A stretch of DNA of 12,262 bases from an uncultured bacterium (GCA_902489575.1 CABUAQ010000059.1:1-12262); one strand, 5' to 3'; shown: positions 1 through 6,137, counted from the stretch's first letter. The notes: a model not told the origin generated them from the sequence alone. A program made the numbers and translations.

Positions 1-2763
1 ATTACAGCTACTTCTAAAATTACAGGAAAGAAAGCAACCGTAAAGGTTACTGTAAAGAATGCTACACCTGTAACAACAGCAACTCCAGTAGTTACAGAAA
101 CACCAGTAGCAACAGGCGGAGCAACAACTACTCCTGACGTAACAGCTACTCCAATAGCAACAGGCGGAGCAACAACCGCTCCTGACGTAACAGCAACACC
201 AGTAGCAACAGGCGGAGCAACAACAAATCCTGATGTAACAGCAACTCCAGTAGCAACAGGCGGAGCAACAACTACTCCTACAGTTACAGGAACACCAGTT
301 GCAACACCAACAGCAACACCAGAAACAGTTACATTAGCAGCAGTAACAGCATCCGCTATTAGCACAAACAAGATTGCTGTTGAATTTAATAAGACAGTAA
401 CAGCTTCTGCTATCAAGGCTGACGATGTAGTTGTAACAGAAAATTCTGAAAGAAGATTCGTAAAATCTGTAACAGCAGATGCAAAAAATGATAAGATTTT
501 AGTTGTTGAATTTTATGATAACTTAGTATCAGGAAAGACATACAACGTATCTCTTACTATCGAAGGAAAGACATTTGCTATGAATGTTGGATATACACAG
601 GGTGTTGCTTCTAAGATCGTAGTAGCAGACCAGACAATTCCAGCTAATGATGCTACAGCATTAAAGTATACTGTATTAGATGCAAATGGATTAGATATTA
701 CAGATGCTACAAGTGTTTCATTCACATCTGACAAACAAGATGCAATTGCAGATGGAAAGATTACTTTAGCAGACAAAGCTACAGCATTTGTTAAAATTAC
801 ATGTACAGTTACAAATGGTACAAATGTTACAACAGTAACATCTAATCAGTTTACTGTTCGTGCAGAGGCAAAGGTTGCAAAGACTTTAGCAAATTATACA
901 ACAGCTATTACACAGCCTAACTTTGCTGCTACAGATTACAAGCAGGATTTAAACGTATTAGAAGACCAGATGAATGCAAAATTATTTGTACAGTTAAAAG
1001 ATCAATTCCAAAATGACTTTACAGGAGATACTACTTATGAATCTCTTGATACATCCGTTGCAGTTGTAGATAAAACAACAGGTGCGATTACACCAATCAA
1101 AGTGGGTACAGCACCAGTTAAGATTACAAATGGAACATTTACTCAGACAATTATGATTTCTGTTGTTGCTAAGTCTACAGTTCAAAAGATTGTTGTAAAA
1201 GATAATGCACTTACAATTTATCCAGGATTAACTAATAAAACAGCTACAACAAATGTTAAATTAGAAGATCAATATGGAAAAGCAAGTTATACAGGTTTAA
1301 CTGCTACTGTTAAGGCAGGTGCAGATTTGGTAACAATTAATACAGATACTCTTGCAACAGACGGAAATTTAAGTGTAACAGCAAAAGCAGCAGATAAGAC
1401 AGGAACAGCTGTAATTGAAGTTTCTAATGGTACATTTAAGCAGAATATTGCAGTTTCTTTAGTTGCTCTTGGAACAGTTGTAGGATATGACGTAACTGGA
1501 ATTAAACCTACATTGGATAAGAATACATCAAGCACTTCAACAGATAGTAACTATCAGGCTGATGAAATGACATTTACAGTTAATCCGGTTGATAAGGATG
1601 GTAAGATAGCTGGCGACCCTGCAAACTTTACATATACAGTTAAATCTGGTACAGACGAAGTTATTGCAGCAGGTGTAGCAGCTAATACAGCTACAATTAA
1701 GATTGGTACTAAGGGTATTGCAGCAAATAAAACATACACCGTTACTGTAAAAGTTGGTAACATGGAAGTGAAAACATTCCAGTTCAACACGATTGATACA
1801 CGTAAGGCACCTGCTGTAATCGTTGCAAAACAATCTGCAACAATTACAAAGACTGCAGCAACAAATATTACAAGCAAAGATGCATTAGCAGCAGCATTAC
1901 AGGCAGCAAAAGTGTTAAGTGTTGCTGATGGTTGCACATTAAAGAATTTAGACTTTGTAACAACGGATAAGACAGCAATTACTCCTGAGGGTGAGGTAAA
2001 GAATGATGGTACTATTGTATTAAAATCTGTTGACGTAGAAGACGGTAAGGGTAATACATTTACAGTTACTTTATCTGGAAACTTAACAATCAAGGTTGTT
2101 GCTGGTGTTGCAGCAGGCGAGCCAACTGTTGTTGAAGGCGTTATTGCCGTTGAAGGTGAAAATCAGGTAGTTAAAGTTACAGTAGGTACAAATGTTAAGG
2201 GAACAGCTTCAGATGATAAGATTTTAGGTGTAGGTGTAAGCGGAATTGAAGGAAAGAGTAGTGCTGGCGAAGTTGCAGCTGCTATTGCAGAGAAATTTAC
2301 AGACAATAAAGATTGGACTGCTAAAGCAGAGGAAGCTGTAATTACATTTACAGCAAAAGAAAAAGCTGCTGATGTAGATTTAACAGAAACAAACATGACT
2401 GGAACAACAATTGCTAGTACTCCAGCTGAAGATAAGATTAGCTATACAAACACAACATCTGGTGCAGCTCCTGTAGAGGGTAAAAAAGCTTCATACACAA
2501 CTGCTATTGTAACAAATAATGTTGCTGGTACTGCAACAGTTAAATCTAAGTTACTTTCTGCAGATGTAACAGTTGGAGTTGCTAGTGCAGATACTGCTGC
2601 AAAAATTGCTGAGAATATTGCTGCTGCATTAAATAAAGATACAAAATTTAGTACAACTTACAAAGCTAGTACTAATGGAAGTTCATTGGTAATTGAACAG
2701 AGGACAGCGGCAAATACACGTAACTTTACTACTGATGTAAACTTTAGCTTAACTTTCGAATAA
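1..2763 (+). CDS. Large Ig-like repeat surface protein A, 5' end missing
   Basis: The frame is open from base 1 to TAA at 2761-2763, giving 920 visible residues; the start, signal peptide and any anchor are upstream. Residues 1-20 (ITATSKITGKKATVKVTVK) look like the last strands of a bacterial Ig-like (Big_2) domain. Residues about 21-115 are a Thr/Pro/Ala-rich linker with 16-residue tandem repeats. Residues about 117-200 resemble the SbsA-type Ig-like modules of S-layer proteins, with a KIAVEFNKTV strand and an LVSGKTYNVSL strand. Further Ig-like modules follow, marked by VLDANG (~226), LKDQFQ (~332), LEDQYG (~421) and VDKDGK (~530). The last 200 residues hold two related modules (about 719-803 and 829-920). 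No LPXTG motif or C-terminal SLH domain is visible, so anchoring must come from the missing N-terminus. The strong preference for ACA, GCA and TTA codons suggests high expression. Adhesin or S-layer-like role is inferred from composition and domains. Confidence 0.85.
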   Translation: MTATSKITGKKATVKVTVKNATPVTTATPVVTETPVATGGATTTPDVTATPIATGGATTAPDVTATPVATGGATTNPDVTATPVATGGATTTPTVTGTPVATPTATPETVTLAAVTASAISTNKIAVEFNKTVTASAIKADDVVVTENSERRFVKSVTADAKNDKILVVEFYDNLVSGKTYNVSLTIEGKTFAMNVGYTQGVASKIVVADQTIPANDATALKYTVLDANGLDITDATSVSFTSDKQDAIADGKITLADKATAFVKITCTVTNGTNVTTVTSNQFTVRAEAKVAKTLANYTTAITQPNFAATDYKQDLNVLEDQMNAKLFVQLKDQFQNDFTGDTTYESLDTSVAVVDKTTGAITPIKVGTAPVKITNGTFTQTIMISVVAKSTVQKIVVKDNALTIYPGLTNKTATTNVKLEDQYGKASYTGLTATVKAGADLVTINTDTLATDGNLSVTAKAADKTGTAVIEVSNGTFKQNIAVSLVALGTVVGYDVTGIKPTLDKNTSSTSTDSNYQADEMTFTVNPVDKDGKIAGDPANFTYTVKSGTDEVIAAGVAANTATIKIGTKGIAANKTYTVTVKVGNMEVKTFQFNTIDTRKAPAVIVAKQSATITKTAATNITSKDALAAALQAAKVLSVADGCTLKNLDFVTTDKTAITPEGEVKNDGTIVLKSVDVEDGKGNTFTVTLSGNLTIKVVAGVAAGEPTVVEGVIAVEGENQVVKVTVGTNVKGTASDDKILGVGVSGIEGKSSAGEVAAAIAEKFTDNKDWTAKAEEAVITFTAKEKAADVDLTETNMTGTTIASTPAEDKISYTNTTSGAAPVEGKKASYTTAIVTNNVAGTATVKSKLLSADVTVGVASADTAAKIAENIAAALNKDTKFSTTYKASTNGSSLVIEQRTAANTRNFTTDVNFSLTFE
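100..291 (+). repeat. Four in-frame 48-bp tandem repeats encoding a Thr-Pro linker
   Basis: Units begin at 100, 148, 196 and 244. Each encodes 16 residues of the form TPVATGGATTTPDVTA with small substitutions. The unit length is a multiple of three, so copy-number change would alter linker length without breaking the frame. The linker separates a conserved N-terminal Ig-like end from the variable downstream modules. Confidence 0.9.
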
Positions 2764-2820
2764 TATCAAATTTGAAAGGTCTGAAGGCCCATGAGCTTCT
2801 TTAAATGTGGGTGGATGATT

Positions 2821-2850
2821 TTGAGGATTTTTGAGGATTTTTGAGGATTG
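2821..2850 (+). repeat. Three direct copies of a 10-bp unit
   Basis: TTGAGGATTT occurs three times head to tail at 2821, 2831 and 2841; the last copy ends in G instead of T. It lies between the stop codon of surface protein A and its terminator. No function is evident. Confidence 0.8.
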
Positions 2851-2875
2851 TCGAAAAATAGGCATGAAAATGAAT

Positions 2876-2919
2876 AAGAGTATTGCGGGGAAAGTATTTC
2901 TTTGCAATACTCTTTTCTG
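2876..2919 (+). terminator. Rho-independent terminator after surface protein A
   Basis: An 11-bp perfect stem pairs AAGAGTATTGC (2876-2886) with GCAATACTCTT (2904-2914). A further GAAA/TTTC pairing is possible inside the loop. A T-rich stretch follows. The hairpin sits about 110 bp after the surface protein A stop codon. Confidence 0.8.
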
Positions 2920-2936
2920 ATTTTAAGTGTAAGTGT

Positions 2937-2970
2937 ATATTGGGGGCAAAATACTTTTTGCCCCCAATAT
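2937..2970. other. Perfect 15-bp hairpin between surface protein A and lipoprotein 1
   Basis: ATATTGGGGGCAAAA (2937-2951) pairs exactly with 2956-2970 around a 4-nt loop. It is not followed by a T-run on either strand. It ends 14 nt before the GAGGTG ribosome binding site of lipoprotein 1. It may be a second or bidirectional terminator, or a stabilising leader structure if transcription starts upstream of it. The sequence alone does not decide. Confidence 0.75.
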
Positions 2971-2997
2971 TATAGAATATAGATTGAGGTGAATAAT

Positions 2998-3477
2998 TTG
3001 AAAAAAATACTACTGTTCGTGTTATGCTTTAGCATAGCTTTGTTGAGTTCATGCGGAAAGACATATACCTATAGTGACGTGAAAAGTGGTTCAAGCATAC
3101 AGGAAATAAAGCAATCTCTAGGAAAAGACCCGGCAAAGGAAACGACAGATAAAAACGGTAATGAATTTATTACTTATGAGGATTGTCCGTATTTAGGTTA
3201 TAAAGGTACAAGCACCTATTGCTTTTCGGATGATAAGATGCAGTTTTCAAAATGGGAATATAAAAATGAAGATGCTTCAAAGGCAAAGGAGGTTTATGAT
3301 AAAATTGTAGATGAAAAGCAGAAAAAGTATGGCACTGGAAAAGATACGCAATCAGAGGGCGTGTATATGTGTAATTGGAATGAGGGAACAAACAGCATTG
3401 CTTTGACATGTATTACAAATGAAGATACTACTGTTGTTACACTGACAGAAATCATTTCTGCAAATGAGGGAAAATAG
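2998..3477 (+). CDS. Small lipoprotein 1, BamE/SmpA-like or BLIP-like fold suspected
   Basis: A predicted 159-residue exported lipoprotein. I chose the TTG at 2998 because GAGGTG (2985-2990) lies 7 nt before it. The in-frame GTG at 2989 overlaps that ribosome binding site and has none of its own. The N-terminus has two lysines, a hydrophobic core (residues 4-16) and a lipobox L16-S-S-C19, indicating lipid attachment at Cys19 on the outer face of the membrane. The mature part begins YSDVKSGSSIQEIKQSLGKDP, similar in layout to the start of small SmpA/BamE or beta-lactamase-inhibitor-like lipoproteins; this assignment is tentative. It is a clear paralogue of the lipoprotein at 9260-9727: both share a DD-x-M-x(2)-SKW segment, a K-A-x-x-V-Y helix and a K-x-YG-x-G motif. 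Both follow a large surface-protein gene, so a shared role at the envelope is inferred. The actual function is unknown. Confidence 0.8.
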   Translation: MKKILLFVLCFSIALLSSCGKTYTYSDVKSGSSIQEIKQSLGKDPAKETTDKNGNEFITYEDCPYLGYKGTSTYCFSDDKMQFSKWEYKNEDASKAKEVYDKIVDEKQKKYGTGKDTQSEGVYMCNWNEGTNSIALTCITNEDTTVVTLTEIISANEGK

Positions 3478-3522
3478 AAATGAAATGTAAAACGAATATA
3501 CTAAAATGCAAATGGAGCAGAG

Positions 3523-3683
3523 GTTATGATTTTGGAATCTTTTTTTGTGGCTTCCATCAAAAGTGTTGAGAGCCATTGTTGCAAACAGAAATTACGGCAT
3601 GTGCAACTACAGAAATTATTGATGAATATAGGGATATTGATACTATTACGGCAAAGGAGTTTTGTCAACGGTACAATTTATAG
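3523..3683 (+). pseudogene. Decayed PIN-domain toxin gene with internal deletion
   Basis: This stretch aligns base by base with two parts of the intact PIN gene at 5611-6012. Bases 3523-3630 match about 5635-5742, and 3631-3683 match about 5959-6012 including the TAG stop. Roughly 217 bp between them are missing, with the join in an AT-rich region around TAT. Exact blocks include 27 nt (3559-3585 against 5673-5699) and 29 nt (3588-3616 against 5701-5729). The segment coding for the start and the first catalytic aspartate has no match, and small indels break the frame, so no functional toxin can be made. No antitoxin remnant is seen in front of it. The rest of this 350-bp gap (3478-3830) holds only the promoter region for the next operon. 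Confidence 0.88.
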
Positions 3684-3734
3684 AAAAATAAGGTAAAGAA
3701 TCGTGCAATGCTTGACTACGCCTACAAAAAATAT

Positions 3735-3763
3735 TTGAATTCATATAGATTATGTGGTATACT
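3735..3763 (+). promoter_or_regulatory. Sigma-A-like promoter, distal, for the toxin-antitoxin-chaperone operon
   Basis: A TTGAAT -35 element (3735-3740) is separated by exactly 17 nt from a TATACT -10 element (3758-3763). It matches the consensus at 4/6 and 5/6 positions. It lies about 70 bp upstream of the toxin start. Confidence 0.6.
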
Positions 3764-3767
3764 TATT

Positions 3768-3796
3768 TTGTATATTTATACAGTTTTGATTATAAA
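3768..3796 (+). promoter_or_regulatory. Possible second promoter, proximal, for the same operon
   Basis: A weak TTGTAT -35 (3768-3773), a 17-nt spacer and a TATAAA -10 (3791-3796) lie 35 bp before the toxin start. An imperfect TAGT/ACTA inverted repeat at 3798-3810 would fall near its transcription start and could be an operator, but it is short. Confidence 0.4.
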
Positions 3797-3830
3797 TTAG
3801 TGTATTACTACTATTGAGAAAGAGTGAAAA

Positions 3831-4418
3831 ATGAACGAAATTGGATATCATGGGACCTGCTCAAAATACCGATCCAACATAGAGGAAATCGGATTAGACC
3901 CAGACGAATGCGAGTATCGTACTGATCATTGGCTTGGACAAGGAGTATACTTTTTCGATGATTATGAAAAAGCAATGTGGTGGGCAAAGACAACATCTTG
4001 TCATAATGATAATTGTGGAGCAATTATTTTTAAATCAATTATAGAAGCCGAAAGTGAAGAAGTACTTGATTTGGATGACAATAAACAACTAGATAAGTTT
4101 ATGACCGAAGTATTAAAAATTATGGAAGATGTCAAAACTAATTGTCCTGGTAGGATGCCAATATTTGAGGATTACAAACTCAGAGCTGTTCTATTCGATT
4201 ATTATAAACAGCAAAATAAGTTATCCGTTATTATTGGTACTTTTCAGAAGGAATTTGCAGGTTACACAACTAAAAGAAGTGAAACTGATAAAATGATACA
4301 ACGTAAAATAATGAATAATATAGGCATTAAGTTTAAGGAAAGACAAATATGTGTTTCTAAGAAGGAATGTATTAAATCGACTAAGTTAGTGTATAATGAG
4401 GAGGAGGAAGTGATATGA
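3831..4418 (+). CDS. Putative ADP-ribosyltransferase toxin of a TAC system (CmdT-like)
   Basis: A 195-residue soluble protein whose motifs fit a PARP-like NAD-dependent ADP-ribosyltransferase fold. Residues 6-9 are YHGT, the usual first NAD-binding motif (His7). Residues 35-52 read LGQGVYFF followed by an acidic turn and AMWWA, matching the G-x-G-V-Y-F...A-x-x-W-A strand-helix of this fold (Tyr40). Residues 168-175 (FKERQICV) look like the third motif, with Glu170 or Gln172 the candidate catalytic residue. There is no signal peptide or membrane segment. A modest AAAGAG ribosome binding site precedes ATG 3831. The stop overlaps the next start as ATGA, so the downstream gene is translationally coupled. 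With a SecB-like gene as third cistron, this arrangement matches CmdTAC, where the toxin is reported to ADP-ribosylate mRNA. The fold is fairly likely; the RNA target is inference. The order toxin-first is unlike most toxin-antitoxin operons. Confidence 0.72.
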   Translation: MNEIGYHGTCSKYRSNIEEIGLDPDECEYRTDHWLGQGVYFFDDYEKAMWWAKTTSCHNDNCGAIIFKSIIEAESEEVLDLDDNKQLDKFMTEVLKIMEDVKTNCPGRMPIFEDYKLRAVLFDYYKQQNKLSVIIGTFQKEFAGYTTKRSETDKMIQRKIMNNIGIKFKERQICVSKKECIKSTKLVYNEEEEVI

Positions 4419-4654
4419 TGTTTGATAAAGATTTATTTCTTTCATTATGTGAGAAATATGATGTTGAATTAAGCGAAACAGCCACTAGCCCTATGATTAA
4501 GGAAGGAATAGAACTACATCCAATTACGGATGATGATCTAAATCGTATTTTTTCATCATATCAGACATATGTTGGATATTCATGCAGTAAAACCAATACA
4601 AAAGCAGTAGCTCCAGAATTCTATTTAAACGATGATTATGCTATAGCGTGTTAG
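4415..4654 (+). CDS. Small protein, putative TAC antitoxin with chaperone-addiction tail
   Basis: A 79-residue protein beginning at ATG 4415 (or the adjacent ATG 4418), with a strong GAGGAGGAAG ribosome binding site just upstream and a 4-nt overlap with the toxin gene. I recognise no DNA-binding domain. The first part (residues 1-46) is acidic and probably partly helical, with DLFLSLCEKYDVEL. The tail (residues 47-79) is rich in exposed aromatic residues (FSSYQTYVGYS, PEFYLNDDY) and ends in Cys. In known toxin-antitoxin-chaperone systems the antitoxin carries a C-terminal hydrophobic chaperone-addiction segment bound by the SecB-like partner; this tail fits that description. Antitoxin identity therefore rests on position, size, coupling and tail character, not on recognised homology. 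The chaperone gene begins 9 nt after its stop. Confidence 0.65.
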   Translation: MMFDKDLFLSLCEKYDVELSETATSPMIKEGIELHPITDDDLNRIFSSYQTYVGYSCSKTNTKAVAPEFYLNDDYAIAC

Positions 4655-4663
4655 GAGAAGAAT

Positions 4664-5056
4664 ATGGAAGTAAAATCTAAATATGAAAGTCCTCTTGTAT
4701 TAGAGAAAATAGAAATTGTTGAAAGTTCTTTTAGAAAAAAAGATGAGCCATTGGATGGATTAGAATTAGGCGTTCAAGTTGAACGTAGCCTCAACAAACT
4801 TAGTGATGGTCTTTTTGAAGTTATACTAATTACGACTGTATCTGATGAAGATGAAAAAATCTATGTCAATGTAAAGGGTAGAGCTATTTTCAATACAAAG
4901 CAGGAAAATATGGACATTCTAGAGAAGAATACAATAGCTATTATGTTTCCGTACATAAGAAGTTATATTTCTATTATCACAACTCAACCAGGGATGAATC
5001 CTATTGTACTACCTGCCATGAATATTATGGCAATGGTAAATGATCAAAAAAAATAA
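4664..5056 (+). CDS. SecB-like chaperone of a TAC system
   Basis: A 130-residue protein with the SecB fold signature. Residues 95-121 carry the diagnostic helix and loop: FPYIRSYIS, then a TT-x-PGMNP turn and VLPAMNI, matching the F-P-Y-x-R...G-x-P-x-x-L-x-P-x-N-F pattern of SecB. The earlier part (residues 10-78) has the expected strand-rich layout with a charged SDEDEKIYVNVKG hairpin. Length is slightly below E. coli SecB (about 155). AGGAG at 4653-4657 lies 6 nt before ATG 4664. General SecB is mainly proteobacterial and Gram-positive clostridia normally export without it, so a SecB-like gene directly after a toxin and small antitoxin is best read as a dedicated antitoxin chaperone. Its expected job is to fold and protect the antitoxin in the cytoplasm. 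In CmdTAC the chaperone is also reported as the phage sensor, being drawn away by capsid protein; whether that holds here is unknown. Confidence 0.85.
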   Translation: MEVKSKYESPLVLEKIEIVESSFRKKDEPLDGLELGVQVERSLNKLSDGLFEVILITTVSDEDEKIYVNVKGRAIFNTKQENMDILEKNTIAIMFPYIRSYISIITTQPGMNPIVLPAMNIMAMVNDQKK

Positions 5057-5087
5057 TGGTTATATCGCAATAAGAGAATTTGAGATC

Positions 5088-5150
5088 AAACAGGCAGAAA
5101 GCGCGGAAAATTTTCCACATCTTTCTGCTTGTTTCATATTATTCTATTTT
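5088..5150 (+). terminator. Hairpin terminator of the toxin-antitoxin-chaperone operon
   Basis: A 14-bp stem with one G-U pair joins 5088-5101 to 5121-5134. A nested GGAAAATTTTCC palindrome lies at 5105-5116, and a T-rich tail follows (5131-5150). It ends the operon about 30 bp after the chaperone stop. The remainder, up to the next promoter at 5281, shows no gene. Confidence 0.65.
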
Positions 5151-5280
5151 CTTTGCTGTTTCATAAAACCCCTTTTGGATACCATTTCTGCCTTGTGGCA
5201 AAGTTTATTTCCCTGTTTAATAAAGGTAAGAATTGAGAAAAATAGAATTTAGGCAGTGTTCTAATTGTTAAGATGGATTA

Positions 5281-5309
5281 TTGGCTTTTTTGAAAATTTA
5301 TGATACTAT
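5281..5309 (+). promoter_or_regulatory. Promoter of the AbrB/PIN toxin-antitoxin operon
   Basis: TTGGCT (5281-5286), a 17-nt spacer and TACTAT (5304-5309) give a moderate sigma-A-like promoter about 40 bp upstream of the antitoxin start. Confidence 0.45.
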
Positions 5310-5313
5310 ATAA

Positions 5314-5328
5314 GTAAGAAAATCTTAC
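5314..5328. promoter_or_regulatory. Palindrome, likely autoregulatory operator of the antitoxin
   Basis: GTAAGA-N3-TCTTAC is a perfect 6-bp inverted repeat just downstream of the -10 element, where transcription should start. AbrB-type antitoxins commonly repress their own operon through such palindromes. The role is inferred from position. Confidence 0.5.
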
Positions 5329-5347
5329 AATGAAAGAGGTGTTATTT

Positions 5348-5614
5348 ATGAATGCACAAGTTGTGACAGTTTCTACAAAAGGTCAGATTGCAATCCCTGT
5401 TAGTATGCGCAGAGATTTAGATATTGATGCTGGTGATAAATTAGTAGCCTATACATCAGGTGATGTTATCATGTTAAAAGTTTTAAAAATACCAAAGTTA
5501 GATGAATTCGAACAGGCATTGAATGAGGCACAGGAATGGGCTAAGGATGTCGGTTATGTTGAAAGTGATGTAAATGATATTATTAAAGAGACAAGAAAGA
5601 GTAAACGCCTATGA
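5348..5614 (+). CDS. AbrB/MazE-family antitoxin of a PIN toxin
   Basis: An 88-residue protein. Residues 5-47 form the AbrB/SpoVT swapped-hairpin DNA-binding domain, with the typical VSTKGQIAIPVSMRRDLDI start and a GDKLVAYTSGDVIML strand pair. Residues 48-88 are a charged helical tail that should wrap the partner toxin. I start at ATG 5348 because AGAGGTG at 5334-5340 is correctly spaced before it; the in-frame ATG at 5330 lies on top of that site and has no ribosome binding site. Its stop overlaps the toxin start as ATGA, so the two are translationally coupled. It should neutralise the PIN toxin and, as dimer or complex, repress the operon at the palindrome just upstream. Confidence 0.9.
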   Translation: MNAQVVTVSTKGQIAIPVSMRRDLDIDAGDKLVAYTSGDVIMLKVLKIPKLDEFEQALNEAQEWAKDVGYVESDVNDIIKETRKSKRL

Positions 5615-6012
5615 AAATTGTTGTAGATACAAATGTTATGATTTCAGGAATCTTTTTTGGTGGCTTTCCTCAAAAAGTGTTGAGAGCCATTGTTGCAAAT
5701 GAAATTACGGCATGTGCAACTACAGAAATCATTGATGAATATGAAGAAATTGTGGAAAGAATGCTCCAGAAAAAGCAGGGACATTTGAATGCAACGATTC
5801 TAACTCCTGTCCTTCAAAATTTGGAATTGATTGAAACAAAATCCATTGTAGACATTTGTCGAGATCCTGATGATAATAAATTTTTAGGATGTGCCAAAGA
5901 TGCAAAGGCATTGTACGTTGTCAGCGGTGATGCAGATTTACTTGTTCTAAAAAATTATGAGGATATTGATATTATCACTGCAAAGGAATTTTGTCAGCGA
6001 TACAATTTATAG
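5611..6012 (+). CDS. PIN-domain toxin (putative toxin-antitoxin component, VapC-like)
   Basis: A 133-residue PIN-domain protein of the subfamily annotated as putative toxin-antitoxin component, PIN family. PIN domains are Mg-dependent endoribonucleases of VapC-like toxins. The acidic active site is visible: Asp6 in VVDTNVMISG, an acidic residue in the helix near 39-46 (EIIDEYEE), Asp88 in RDPDDNKFLGCA and Asp107/Asp109 in SGDADLL. The C-terminal IITAKEFCQRYNL is typical of the family. Length is normal, so it looks intact. It follows its antitoxin with a 4-nt overlap and ends at a strong terminator. A decayed copy lies 2.1 kb upstream at 3523-3683. The RNA target cannot be inferred from sequence. 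Confidence 0.9.
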   Translation: MKIVVDTNVMISGIFFGGFPQKVLRAIVANEITACATTEIIDEYEEIVERMLQKKQGHLNATILTPVLQNLELIETKSIVDICRDPDDNKFLGCAKDAKALYVVSGDADLLVLKNYEDIDIITAKEFCQRYNL

Positions 6013-6036
6013 ATAAACAAAGCAAACTACTCCCTA

Positions 6037-6075
6037 ACCTACTACACAGCCTCTAGTGTGGTAGGTCTTTTTTTT
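6037..6075 (+). terminator. Rho-independent terminator after the PIN toxin
   Basis: An 11-bp stem (6037-6047 with 6056-6066, one G-U pair) around an 8-nt loop is followed by C and eight T residues (6068-6075). Confidence 0.92.
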
Positions 6076-6108
6076 AATGTGTAAATTTTCTCTCATACAA
6101 CAAATTAA

Positions 6109-6137
6109 TAGAATTTTTTCCTATAAAGTATTATAAT
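6109..6137 (+). promoter_or_regulatory. Probable promoter of the chemotaxis receptor gene
   Basis: A perfect TATAAT -10 box (6132-6137) lies about 48 bp before the start codon. The -35 region at 17 nt spacing (TAGAAT) is poor. I see no sigma-28 (flagellar) promoter pattern. Confidence 0.5.

Noticed and set aside
100..291. Regular repeats considered as a CRISPR array
   Set aside because: The repeats are contiguous, in frame with a protein, and have no unique spacers between them.
1554..2093. Long antisense frame inside surface protein A (and similar ones inside protein B, e.g. 10299-10739)
   Set aside because: These are shadows created by the strong codon bias of the Thr/Ala/Val-rich genes on the other strand; no ribosome binding site or domain.
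3708..3800. 30-codon open frame between the decayed toxin and the TAC operon
   Set aside because: It covers both predicted promoters, has a poor ribosome binding site and an unremarkable sequence; most likely chance.
5040..5252. 70-codon open frame overlapping the end of the SecB-like gene
   Set aside because: It overlaps the chaperone gene by 17 nt, has no ribosome binding site, runs through the operon terminator and has no recognisable features.
5330..5347. Upstream ATG as start of the AbrB-type antitoxin
   Set aside because: The AGAGGTG ribosome binding site lies within it and is correctly placed for the ATG at 5348.
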